Shown here: positions 1 to 5,289 of the stretch, one piece after another
Position numbering within the stretch: the first letter of the stretch is position 1
Layout of the letters: every line of letters starts with the position of its first letter
NCBI GenBank assembly: GCA_964360445.1
Contig: CAYHWE010000042.1
Span: 1 to 5,440, forward strand
Reading direction: 5' to 3'
DNA length: 5,440 nt
From: CAYHWE01 sp964360445
Lineage (GTDB): Bacteria > Patescibacteriota > Patescibacteriia > Patescibacteriales > JAKAJF01
Notes under the pieces: model-generated
What the model was told of the DNA's origin: nothing
Seen by the model: the letters and a program-made list of their open reading frames with translations, nothing else
Databases searched by the model: none
Made by a program: the position numbers and the translations under genes

Positions 1-57
1 GAAAGTATCCAAAGAGGGGACTGCTCCTGTAAGGAGAGATTCCCGCCATCTCCACCA
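1..57 (+). ncRNA. ssrA: 3' end of tmRNA gene (partial, T-arm apparently interrupted)
   Basis: The 20 bases at 38-57, GATTCCCGCCATCTCCACCA, read as the 3' half of a tmRNA: the end of a T-loop (GATT), a T-stem strand (CCCGC), an acceptor strand (CATCTCC, which would pair with the usual 5' GGGGATG start of tmRNAs), the discriminator A and an encoded CCA. tmRNA rescues stalled ribosomes by trans-translation. The matching T-stem strand GCGGG and the TTC of the T-loop should lie directly upstream but do not occur in bases 1-37. Those bases instead hold a hairpin, CTCCT (24-28) with AGGAG (32-36), possibly enlarged by GGGGA (16-20) pairing with TTCCC (40-44). An intron ending in the T-loop would explain this; group I introns are known at that place in some bacterial tmRNA genes. 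A degenerate gene, or another CCA-ending RNA, is the alternative. The rest of the gene lies outside the window, so the identification rests on about 20 bases. Confidence 0.5.
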
Positions 58-128
58 CTTCTCCCTCCCCAGTTTTGATTAGAAAATTCTAGAGTCCAAA
101 ATTGGTGATGAATTTGCGGTTCGCGCAT

Positions 129-170
129 AAAAAATTCCCGAATCGCGCAAACATACGCAACTCGGGAATT
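129..170 (-). terminator. Intrinsic terminator of the minus-strand small-gene block
   Basis: Read on the minus strand, AATTCCCGA (170-162) pairs with TCGGGAATT (141-133). The stem continues inward through a G.U pair (161/142) and TTGCG with CGCGA (160-156/147-143), giving 15 continuous pairs including two G.U wobbles and an 8-base loop. A run of T follows at once (six in a row counting the stem end, 134-129). On the plus strand the same two wobble positions become A.C mismatches and there is no T-run after the stem, so the orientation is clear. It lies 48 bases past the stop of the last small gene and faces the tmRNA end. Confidence 0.82.
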
Positions 171-197
171 CAATGATGTTTCAATACCTTATTTAAA

Positions 198-205
198 CCT
201 CCTTT
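198..205 (-). promoter_or_regulatory. Orphan perfect Shine-Dalgarno sequence
   Basis: The minus strand reads AAAGGAGG followed by T, a perfect match to the anti-Shine-Dalgarno core, 13 bases after the stop of the 45-residue gene. No ATG or GTG follows at a usual distance. The only initiation-like codon is a TTG 13 bases further on, and that frame stops after four codons (M-K-H-H). It may be the remains of a third small gene, a very short leader peptide, or chance in a purine-rich stretch. Confidence 0.35.
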
Positions 206-217
206 CTTTCGCTTTTA

Positions 218-355
218 TCAAGTAAGTGTATCACACAATCCCAACTCTATCATACACTCAACAACCTCTTTGCTTGCACTTACAAACAGGCTTTCTTCTG
301 CCTCTCCATTTTTTACAACTTTTTTACCGTCCTCAACCACGATAACTGTCGCCAT
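218..355 (-). CDS. Small hypothetical protein, 45 residues
   Basis: I do not recognise this protein. It starts MATVIVVEDGKKVVKNGE and ends ...ELGLCDTLT with a TGA stop. It begins with a short hydrophobic beta-like stretch (residues 2-7), then a charged turn, then a likely helix (about 28-40) with many Glu and Val; two Cys (34, 41) are present. It is net acidic, with no signal peptide and no membrane segment. Support for a real gene is the strong AGGAGG (371-366) ten bases before the ATG, its place between another Shine-Dalgarno-led small gene 37 bases upstream and a strong terminator 48 bases downstream, and ordinary codon use. It is probably cotranscribed with the 46-residue gene. Without homologues, a role cannot be given. 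It is short enough to be missed by default gene callers. Confidence 0.68.
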   Translation of the reverse strand: MATVIVVEDGKKVVKNGEAEESLFVSASKEVVECMIELGLCDTLT

Positions 356-365
356 CTAATAACTT

Positions 366-371
366 CCTCCT
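366..371 (-). promoter_or_regulatory. Shine-Dalgarno site of the 45-residue gene
   Basis: AGGAGG on the minus strand, ten bases before the ATG at 355. It is the main reason to accept this short reading frame, since the large genes in the window have no such site. Confidence 0.7.
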
Positions 372-392
372 AAAAAATAATGGGGTAAAAAA

Positions 393-533
393 TCAAATTG
401 ATATATCACTATAAAGCGGTTTAAGCACAAAATCCCTTGCGCGAGCTTGTTTCATCTTAACCATTTTCTTTGATTTAGTTACAACTTTTTTTTCATTCGT
501 CACGCTTCTCTTCTCCTCCCTAAATGTCACCAT
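393..533 (-). CDS. Small basic hypothetical protein, 46 residues
   Basis: I do not recognise this protein. It is very rich in Lys and Arg over residues 5-31 (MVTFREEKRSVTNEKKVVTK, then SKKMVKMKQARAR), followed by a more hydrophobic tail DFVLKPLYSDISI and a TGA stop. The frame is open further upstream to a Met at 581 (62 residues), but AGGAGGTGG at 545-537 lies directly before the Met at 533, so I chose the shorter form. There is no signal peptide or membrane segment; the basic first half could contact nucleic acid or ribosome, which is only a guess from composition. It sits about 100 bases after the SulP stop and 37 bases before the 45-residue gene. It shares the codons AAA AAA GTT GTA (Lys-Lys-Val-Val) with that neighbour. 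Confidence 0.62.
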   Translation of the reverse strand: MVTFREEKRSVTNEKKVVTKSKKMVKMKQARARDFVLKPLYSDISI

Positions 534-536
534 TTT

Positions 537-545
537 CCACCTCCT
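537..545 (-). promoter_or_regulatory. Shine-Dalgarno site that sets the start of the 46-residue gene
   Basis: The minus strand reads AGGAGGTGG, then three A, then ATG at 533. This strong site favours the Met at 533 over the upstream in-frame Met at 581, where no such site is seen. Confidence 0.65.
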
Positions 546-572
546 AATAAAATAAATAGAGTCTATGTAATC

Positions 573-588
573 AATCGGCAATCCGATT
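573..588. repeat. Short perfect palindrome upstream of the small genes
   Basis: AATCGG and CCGATT form a perfect 6-base inverted repeat around the 4-base spacer CAAT. It lies between the SulP stop and the Shine-Dalgarno site of the 46-residue gene. No T-run follows on the minus strand, so it is not a standard terminator. It could be an operator or an mRNA hairpin at the junction of sulP and the small genes. A weak promoter-like pair (TTGCCG, 17 bases, TATTTA, at 581-553 on the minus strand) overlaps it, but the -10 match is poor. Confidence 0.3.
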
Positions 589-635
589 ATTATTATTTAG
601 CAAAGGTCTTTATTCTAAGCCAGAACAATATCACA

Positions 636-2327
636 CTAAAAACCAGTCTGCAAGTCAACCCCGCCTTCCCCTCGATGCTCCGCGTGCATATCAAAACCAA
701 GCCTCCTTAACGCTTCAGTGGTGCTATTAAACACAAGGTCGTTTTTTTTCATATCAAAAAACCATTCTTCCCTTTCCAGCATTGGTATTATAAACGGACC
801 GGCGCTTGTGATAATGACTTTTTTGCCTTTCGCCCTCATCGTTTCAATTATTTCTTTCAATGAATCCAAGCCGTCAACATCAATATGGAAAAGATTTCTA
901 AAATTCAATATTACCGTGTGCGCGCCGTTTATCTTATTCAAATTTTCCAAGTGAGACTGCGAGTTGATGTAATTCATCTGTCCGGCGAATCTGTAAACTA
1001 TCACATCCCCGCCATGTTTCTCTATCTCATTGAATTTTACAGTTTGAATTTTCGCCACCATCTTTCTATTTTTATTTATTATTATCTCGCTTTGAGCCTT
1101 TGAAAAATGGTTGACGAAGATTAGCAAAGATATTATCGACCCAACGAGAATACCAATGATGGGGTCTTGAATAACTGTAATAAGGGCGACCACAATGGAA
1201 AGCCCGAACGCCGATTTGTTGTGAGCATAGATATGCTTGAAATGTTCCGCTTCCACCATCCTGAAAGCCACATAAACAAGTATGGAAGCCACCACCGCCA
1301 TCGGAAGATATTTGAAATACGAAATAAAAATGACCGAAACTAGGGCAATCATAACACTGCTTATCGTTCCCGAAACCTTGCTCGTGGCTCCGCTTTTGAC
1401 ATTGAGCGATGTTCGAGCCAGTGCCGCGGTCGCGGGTATGCCTCCGAAAATTCCCGACGCGAGATTGGCGAAACCGAGCCCCATCATTTCTTTCCTGTGA
1501 TTTGATTTCGTCTTAGTCATACCATCGGCAATTTTCGCCGAGATAAGCGTTTCCAAAATAGCCACTACGGCGATGGCCAGTGCCGCTTTAAGCAGATTCG
1601 TATCCAGAAAATTGAAAGACAGACTTGGCATTTGAAATATCTTTGAGCCGATGATGTCTCCGAATTTTGAATGGAGCGTTTGGAATTTCACGCCGATAAT
1701 GCCCGCCTCTGACAAGTACCCTAAAAATATTCCTATAGGCGCGACTATGATTGGTCCCGGGATTTTAGGTATTAATTTTAAAAATACAAATAAAATGGCT
1801 AGGATGCTAAAAAATAAAATTGCCGTCCCGCCGTCAAACTGTCCGATATGAGTGAATGATTCCATCACATTCCTGATGAATTTTTCGTGCTGGTTTAATC
1901 CCTGAAGTCCCAAGGCGGAGTTGAGCTGATTAAGCCCGATAATAAAAGCGACACCCAAAGTAAAACCGTGGATGACGCTTGAAGGGATTAAAATAATGTA
2001 TCTTTCAAAATGAAGGATGAAGAAAATGAGTATTATAAGTCCGCTCATTATCGCGAGTGCGGGAAGGGACGCGACTCCATAAGTAATGGCAAACATCGCC
2101 AAAATTCCCGAAAGCGCCCCTGTCGGACCAACGATGTTGTAATTACTACCACCAAAAATAGATGCTATTAGTCCCGCCCAAAAAGCCGTAATTATACCCA
2201 TAATCGGAGTGGAATTCGCGGCAACGGCCAAAGAAATTGAGAGAGGTATGGAAACGAGGGAAACGGTTATTCCCGATTTCCAATTTTTCCTCATATTGCC
2301 CAAAATGGACATTTTCACGGTTTTCAT
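636..2327 (-). CDS. SulP-family anion transporter with STAS domain
   Basis: A 563-residue SLC26/SulP transporter, a usual length for the family. It is an inner-membrane carrier for an inorganic or organic anion: family members move sulfate, bicarbonate (BicA, with Na+) or dicarboxylates (DauA). Residues 15-410 are a run of hydrophobic segments. Family marks are VGPTGALSG (66-74), PKIPGPIIVAP (187-197), ETLISAKIADGMTKTKS (259-275), GLGFANLASGIFGGIPAT (283-300) and LARTSLNVKSGATSKVSG (303-320). A cytoplasmic STAS domain fills about 425-550, with the typical strand and turn ILNFRNLFHIDVDGLDSL (473-490). The turn has Asp-Val-Asp-Gly where anti-sigma-antagonist STAS proteins carry a phosphorylated Ser, so that type of control is unlikely. 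No Shine-Dalgarno site is visible; an A-rich leader precedes the ATG, and Met6 is a possible alternative start. The stop is TAG. The substrate cannot be told from sequence alone. It is divergent from the glycosyltransferase block. Confidence 0.95.
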   Translation of the reverse strand: MKTVKMSILGNMRKNWKSGITVSLVSIPLSISLAVAANSTPIMGIITAFWAGLIASIFGGSNYNIVGPTGALSGILAMFAITYGVASLPALAIMSGLIILIFFILHFERYIILIPSSVIHGFTLGVAFIIGLNQLNSALGLQGLNQHEKFIRNVMESFTHIGQFDGGTAILFFSILAILFVFLKLIPKIPGPIIVAPIGIFLGYLSEAGIIGVKFQTLHSKFGDIIGSKIFQMPSLSFNFLDTNLLKAALAIAVVAILETLISAKIADGMTKTKSNHRKEMMGLGFANLASGIFGGIPATAALARTSLNVKSGATSKVSGTISSVMIALVSVIFISYFKYLPMAVVASILVYVAFRMVEAEHFKHIYAHNKSAFGLSIVVALITVIQDPIIGILVGSIISLLIFVNHFSKAQSEIIINKNRKMVAKIQTVKFNEIEKHGGDVIVYRFAGQMNYINSQSHLENLNKINGAHTVILNFRNLFHIDVDGLDSLKEIIETMRAKGKKVIITSAGPFIIPMLEREEWFFDMKKNDLVFNSTTEALRRLGFDMHAEHRGEGGVDLQTGF

Positions 2328-2406
2328 ATTTTTTTGATTTTTTTCTTTTTACTGATTAACTTTGAATTACGAATATCGCAAATCGTGATTTTCCCCTCTT
2401 TCTGTC

Positions 2407-2426
2407 ATTCCCTTGAAAAAGGGAAT
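2407..2426. repeat. dRS3-like unit 1
   Basis: ATTCCCTT-GAAA-AAGGGAAT: an 8-base perfect stem capped by GAAA, a stable GNRA-type loop if read as plus-strand RNA. The inner pairs are T-A, T-A. Confidence 0.75.
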
Positions 2427-2451
2427 CCAGACCCACATTAGCTTAATCTGG

Positions 2452-2471
2452 ATTCCCGCCTCCGCGGGAAT
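2452..2471. repeat. dRS3-like unit 2
   Basis: ATTCCCGC-CTCC-GCGGGAAT: an 8-base perfect stem of the same size as unit 1, with inner pairs G-C, C-G in place of T-A, T-A. The inner bases differ between the units yet stay complementary within each unit. Confidence 0.75.
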
Positions 2472-2649
2472 GACAGAAAGGGGGAGTTTCGTAATTCGGG
2501 TAACTAGATTTAAAGATTAAAGTCGCGCTGTCTTAATATCTTTCATAGCCATTAAATTTATGTTTTCCTGTAAATATTAACGCAATCGAAAATAGTACAC
2601 CCGTCGAGATATTTTTTCAATAGGCTAGAACCTTTACCCGAGATTAAAA

Positions 2650-2678
2650 ATGACAAAAACAAATTTTCGCTCTATAAT
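2650..2678 (+). promoter_or_regulatory. Sigma70-type promoter of the glycosyltransferase operon
   Basis: ATGACA (2650-2655, five of six matches to TTGACA) is followed by exactly 17 bases and then a perfect TATAAT (2673-2678). Transcription would start near 2685, leaving a leader of only about 18 bases before the ATG at 2703, with no Shine-Dalgarno site in it. Confidence 0.75.
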
Positions 2679-2702
2679 AATTCGACATTATATAAAACTC
2701 GG

Positions 2703-4547
2703 ATGAAAGAAAAGATAAAACAACACACAATCGCAATCGCTATTTGTTTTATCTTCGCTTTAATATGCTTTTTCTCCGTTTCCGGATTCAACTTGTCAGA
2801 TTTGAAATACAGCGGCGACTCGATAACAAGCGACGAAGTGCCCCACATTACAAGCGGATATTATTACCTAAAATCAGGCAGATATTTCTTGAACCCGGAG
2901 CATCCGCCTCTGGTGAAAGATATTTCGGCGTTATTGACGAGATTCATGTTGAATCCGTCCTTTCCGCAAATCTCGACTGACGCGTCTTACCCTAAAGAAT
3001 CGGAGAAAGATGATTTGTTTTTCAATAAAAATATATTTCCTCGCGGTTTGGAGATAGAAAACTACCATTGGGATAATAGGATGTTTATATTTAATCCTAA
3101 AAATAATCCTGATTTAATAATACTCTTGTCCAGATTGTCAGTCATAATATTCAACTCAATATTTTTATTCATCTTGTATCTTCTCTTGGTGAAATCATGG
3201 AACAAAAGAAGCGCGCTGATAAGCATCTTTTTAATCGCCACTTCGCAGTTCAGCATAGCTCACGCTTCTCTCGTCACGACGGATTTTATGGCATCAATCC
3301 TGTCAGTGTCAGCCTTGGCTGCTTTTTCCATACATCTTAAAATACTTTCTTCGAATAAGTTCTCTATTGTCTGGTTAATCTTCTCTATCCTGTTTTTCGC
3401 GCTTGCTTTCATTTCAAAATTTTCATCGCTTGCCTTGATTCCAGCGGCCTTTTTAGGCGGACTTTTATATCTCATCCTAGTAGAAAAACAGCGTAAGAAA
3501 ATATTTTCTTACATGGGTTTATTTTCAGTCATTGTTATCGCCTCACTTTCTTTGGTGATTATATTTTATTCATTTCATGTAAAAAATTCCGACAGCGAAG
3601 GTATAATATCCCAACTCCAAAAAAATTATCCTCGACGATTGCCGGAATCCGGGAGAGAATTTCTGCTTGGAATGGCAAAAAGTAATCGTTTTGGTAAAGC
3701 CGTGGCTACATATGCCGTCGGACTATCCATGACCCTAAACAGAATTGAAAGCGCCGGACAAGCAACCTACTTTATGGGAAAAATATACGGTTCCGAAGGT
3801 TCCGGGCGCTGGTATTTTCCTATCCTTTATTTGACGAAACTTTCGCCATCTTTTCATTTACTGACTCTGCTGTCTTTGATGCTCTTTCTGCGTCTATTGA
3901 TTAAGCGCGCGCGAAAAACAGAAATTCGGCCCGGATTTTCCACTCTCGGCTTTCTTCTTTTTGTTTTTGCCGTCCTCTATGCTTATAAATCAATATCAAG
4001 TAATCTTAATATCGGCTTAAGACATTTTATGCCGGTAATTATCGCCTCCGCCCTCTTAACAGCCAGAGGGTTGGATATTTTTTGGAATAACGAATTTTTC
4101 AAAAAAAAATTTGCTTATGTCGCTTACGCCTTAATGTTTACAATGTTTGTTTCCGCTATTATTTCGTTTCCTCATTATTTAAGCTATTACAATATGCCAG
4201 CCGGCGGGACAGACAACGGATACCGGATAGCTACTGATTCGAATTATGACTGGGGGCAAGACATAAAACGGTTGGGTAAATGGGTTCGCGACAATAAAAT
4301 CGAGAAAATTTACACCCATCTTTTTAGCACCAATAAGTTGGATTATTATTTAGACAATAAATATCAATCATTCAATATTGAATATGATAATTTGCCGTCT
4401 TCAGGTTCTTATTTGGCTGTTTCAGCGCAAGAACTTCAAAATAATATTTATAACCCCGCTTTGACGGAAAATAAAAAATATTCCCTGTTTAAAAATAACT
4501 TAGTGGCCAGAGCTGGCAAATCAATTTTTATCTTTAAAACACCTTAA
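2703..4547 (+). CDS. GT39/PMT-like membrane glycosyltransferase (GT-C fold)
   Basis: A 614-residue multi-pass membrane protein of the protein O-mannosyltransferase/ArnT-like superfamily. Such enzymes take a sugar from a polyprenyl-phosphate carrier and transfer it to protein, lipid or glycan on the outer face of the membrane. After a first membrane helix (about 8-28) comes a large outer loop with the catalytic-type acidic pair in TSDEVPHITSGYYYLKSG (Asp44, Glu45) and the family stretch NPEHPPLVKD (64-73). Further marks are HASLVTTDFMAS (187-198), NIGLRHFMP (436-444), and DSNYDWGQDIKRLGKW (512-527), a stretch typical of bacterial members. About ten more hydrophobic helices lie between 138 and 490; the tail 491-614 is soluble. 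The start codon is the first ATG after a strong promoter; no Shine-Dalgarno site. The GT2 gene follows after 4 bases and likely makes its lipid-linked donor. Sugar and acceptor cannot be read from the sequence. Confidence 0.9.
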   Translation: MKEKIKQHTIAIAICFIFALICFFSVSGFNLSDLKYSGDSITSDEVPHITSGYYYLKSGRYFLNPEHPPLVKDISALLTRFMLNPSFPQISTDASYPKESEKDDLFFNKNIFPRGLEIENYHWDNRMFIFNPKNNPDLIILLSRLSVIIFNSIFLFILYLLLVKSWNKRSALISIFLIATSQFSIAHASLVTTDFMASILSVSALAAFSIHLKILSSNKFSIVWLIFSILFFALAFISKFSSLALIPAAFLGGLLYLILVEKQRKKIFSYMGLFSVIVIASLSLVIIFYSFHVKNSDSEGIISQLQKNYPRRLPESGREFLLGMAKSNRFGKAVATYAVGLSMTLNRIESAGQATYFMGKIYGSEGSGRWYFPILYLTKLSPSFHLLTLLSLMLFLRLLIKRARKTEIRPGFSTLGFLLFVFAVLYAYKSISSNLNIGLRHFMPVIIASALLTARGLDIFWNNEFFKKKFAYVAYALMFTMFVSAIISFPHYLSYYNMPAGGTDNGYRIATDSNYDWGQDIKRLGKWVRDNKIEKIYTHLFSTNKLDYYLDNKYQSFNIEYDNLPSSGSYLAVSAQELQNNIYNPALTENKKYSLFKNNLVARAGKSIFIFKTP

Positions 4548-4551
4548 TTAA

Positions 4552-5286
4552 ATGAATCAAATACTGTCAAAAATAATAATCGTAATTCCGGCTTATAATG
4601 AAGAAACAATAATAAGTCAGACTATCTTTTCTTTAGAATATTTCTGTCAAAAAAATATGGCGAACTATGACTGGCGTATTGTCATTGCCGACAATAACTC
4701 GACCGACCGAACGGCGGAAATAGTGAGAAAATCGGAAGAAAAATCCAACGGCAGAATCATTTACAAATTTATCCCGCAAAAAGGCAAGGGTGTGGCCGTA
4801 AAAGAAAGCTGGAAAGATTTTGATGCTGATATTTATGTTTTTATGGATGCCGACCTTGCCACCGATTTATCCGCTTTGCCCGTTCTTGTAAAAGAATTGA
4901 AAAACGGCAATGATCTGGTCATCGGTTCCCGTTTCGCCAAAGGTTCCTCCGCCAAGCGTCCGATAATCCGAAAAATAACTTCCGGAGTTTTCAGCCTCGT
5001 TACTCGCTTAATGTTCGGTCTTAAAATAAAAGACTACCCATGCGGCTTTAAAGGTGTTAATAAAAATGTTATAAAGAATATATTGCCGTTAGTAAAAAAT
5101 GACGCGTGGTTCTTTGATACGGAACTCGTTATACGGTCGGCGATAAGCGGGATGAAAATAAAAGAAATACCGGTTATATGGCAAGACAGGGACAGAAATA
5201 AAAGCAAAAGCAGGGTTAGCATTTTAAAAGTTACGAAAGAATACCTGCGCGAATTATTAAAATTAAAAAGAGAGTTAAACAACTAA
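4552..5286 (+). CDS. GT2 glycosyltransferase, polyprenyl-phosphate sugar synthase type
   Basis: A 244-residue GT-A-fold enzyme resembling dolichyl/polyprenyl-phosphate mannose or glucose synthases, which move a sugar from a nucleotide donor to a lipid phosphate at the inner membrane face. Visible marks are VIPAYNEE (11-18), ADNNSTDRT (46-54), KGKGVAVKESW (77-87), the metal/nucleotide site MDADLATD (98-105, Asp99-x-Asp101), IGSRF (124-128), DYPCGFKG (161-168), WFFDTEL (186-192) and IKEIPVIWQDR (203-213) with SKSRV (218-222). There is no C-terminal membrane domain, so it is a DPM1-like soluble or peripheral form. It starts 4 bases after the preceding stop and ends 3 bases before the next ATG, with no Shine-Dalgarno site, so translation probably depends on coupling. 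Flanked on both sides by PMT-like enzymes, it is the likely supplier of their donor. Mannose versus glucose is not decidable here. Confidence 0.92.
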   Translation: MNQILSKIIIVIPAYNEETIISQTIFSLEYFCQKNMANYDWRIVIADNNSTDRTAEIVRKSEEKSNGRIIYKFIPQKGKGVAVKESWKDFDADIYVFMDADLATDLSALPVLVKELKNGNDLVIGSRFAKGSSAKRPIIRKITSGVFSLVTRLMFGLKIKDYPCGFKGVNKNVIKNILPLVKNDAWFFDTELVIRSAISGMKIKEIPVIWQDRDRNKSKSRVSILKVTKEYLRELLKLKRELNN

Positions 5287-5289
5287 ATT

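Larger units (their letters stand above)
2398..2480. repeat. dRS3-like palindromic element (two ATTCCC-N8-GGGAAT units)
   Basis: CTTTCTGTCATTCCC (2398-2412) is the perfect reverse complement of GGGAATGACAGAAAG (2466-2480), and GGGAATCCAGA (2421-2431) of TCTGGATTCCC (2447-2457), with a 15-base centre. The whole 83 bases can fold as one long hairpin with an 8x8 internal loop, or as two local hairpins. Each local unit has the form ATTCCC-N8-GGGAAT, the layout of the neisserial dRS3 repeat. Related intergenic palindromes containing TCATTCCC...GGGAATCCAG occur in many bacterial genomes. It codes for nothing and lies between divergent promoters. Confidence 0.85.
2364..2497. repeat. Outer inverted repeat GAATTACGAA / TTCGTAATTC enclosing the palindromic element
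   Basis: GAATTACGAA (2364-2373) is the perfect reverse complement of TTCGTAATTC (2488-2497). Between these ends and the inner palindrome the spacers differ in length (24 bases on the left, 7 on the right). The left end also forms its own local hairpin, AATTACGA (2365-2372) with TCGTGATT (2383-2390), with one G.T pair. The pair may be the ends of a small non-autonomous element, or an older hairpin into which the inner repeat was inserted. Confidence 0.55.
2328..2702. other. Divergent intergenic region with palindromic repeat and promoter
   Basis: This 375-base gap separates the divergent SulP and glycosyltransferase genes. Next to sulP is a stretch rich in T on the plus strand (about 2328-2350), which is the A-rich leader of sulP. 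Then comes the inverted-repeat element (2364-2497). Bases 2498-2640 hold nothing I can name: no convincing reading frame and no RNA gene. The last 55 bases carry the promoter of the plus-strand operon. No good sigma70 promoter for sulP stands out. Confidence 0.7.

Noticed and set aside
393..395. Recoding of TGA (as in some Patescibacteria-related lineages)
   Set aside because: TGA codons end both small genes at sensible places, and the large genes contain no in-frame TGA, so the standard bacterial code fits.
534..581. Longer 62-residue form of the basic small protein, starting at 581
   Set aside because: No ribosome site precedes that Met, while AGGAGGTGG lies directly before the Met at 533. 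The extra 16 residues also run across the AATCGG/CCGATT palindrome.
553..581. Minus-strand promoter TTGCCG-17-TATTTA for the small genes
   Set aside because: The -10 match is weak and the predicted start would leave almost no room before the Shine-Dalgarno site; mentioned only with the palindrome.
718..1851. Plus-strand reading frames of 66-78 residues across this stretch
   Set aside because: They lie entirely inside the clearly coding SulP gene on the other strand, overlap each other and show no domain or ribosome site.
2340..2390. Minus-strand sigma70 promoter for sulP (TTGCGA with TAATCA 17 bases on)
   Set aside because: The -10 match is only two of six, so the pair is no better than chance in AT-rich DNA.
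2398..2480. Reading the palindromic element as an intrinsic terminator or a CRISPR-like repeat
   Set aside because: No T-run follows on either strand, it stands upstream of both flanking genes, and there are only two inverted units and no regular direct repeats with spacers.
2744..3475. Small frames overlapping the first glycosyltransferase gene on both strands
   Set aside because: They are shadows of a gene with strong family motifs and have no supporting signals of their own.
5034..5282. Minus-strand 82-residue frame inside the GT2 gene
   Set aside because: It is antisense to conserved GT2 motifs; its composition is what the complement of a Lys/Ile-rich gene gives.
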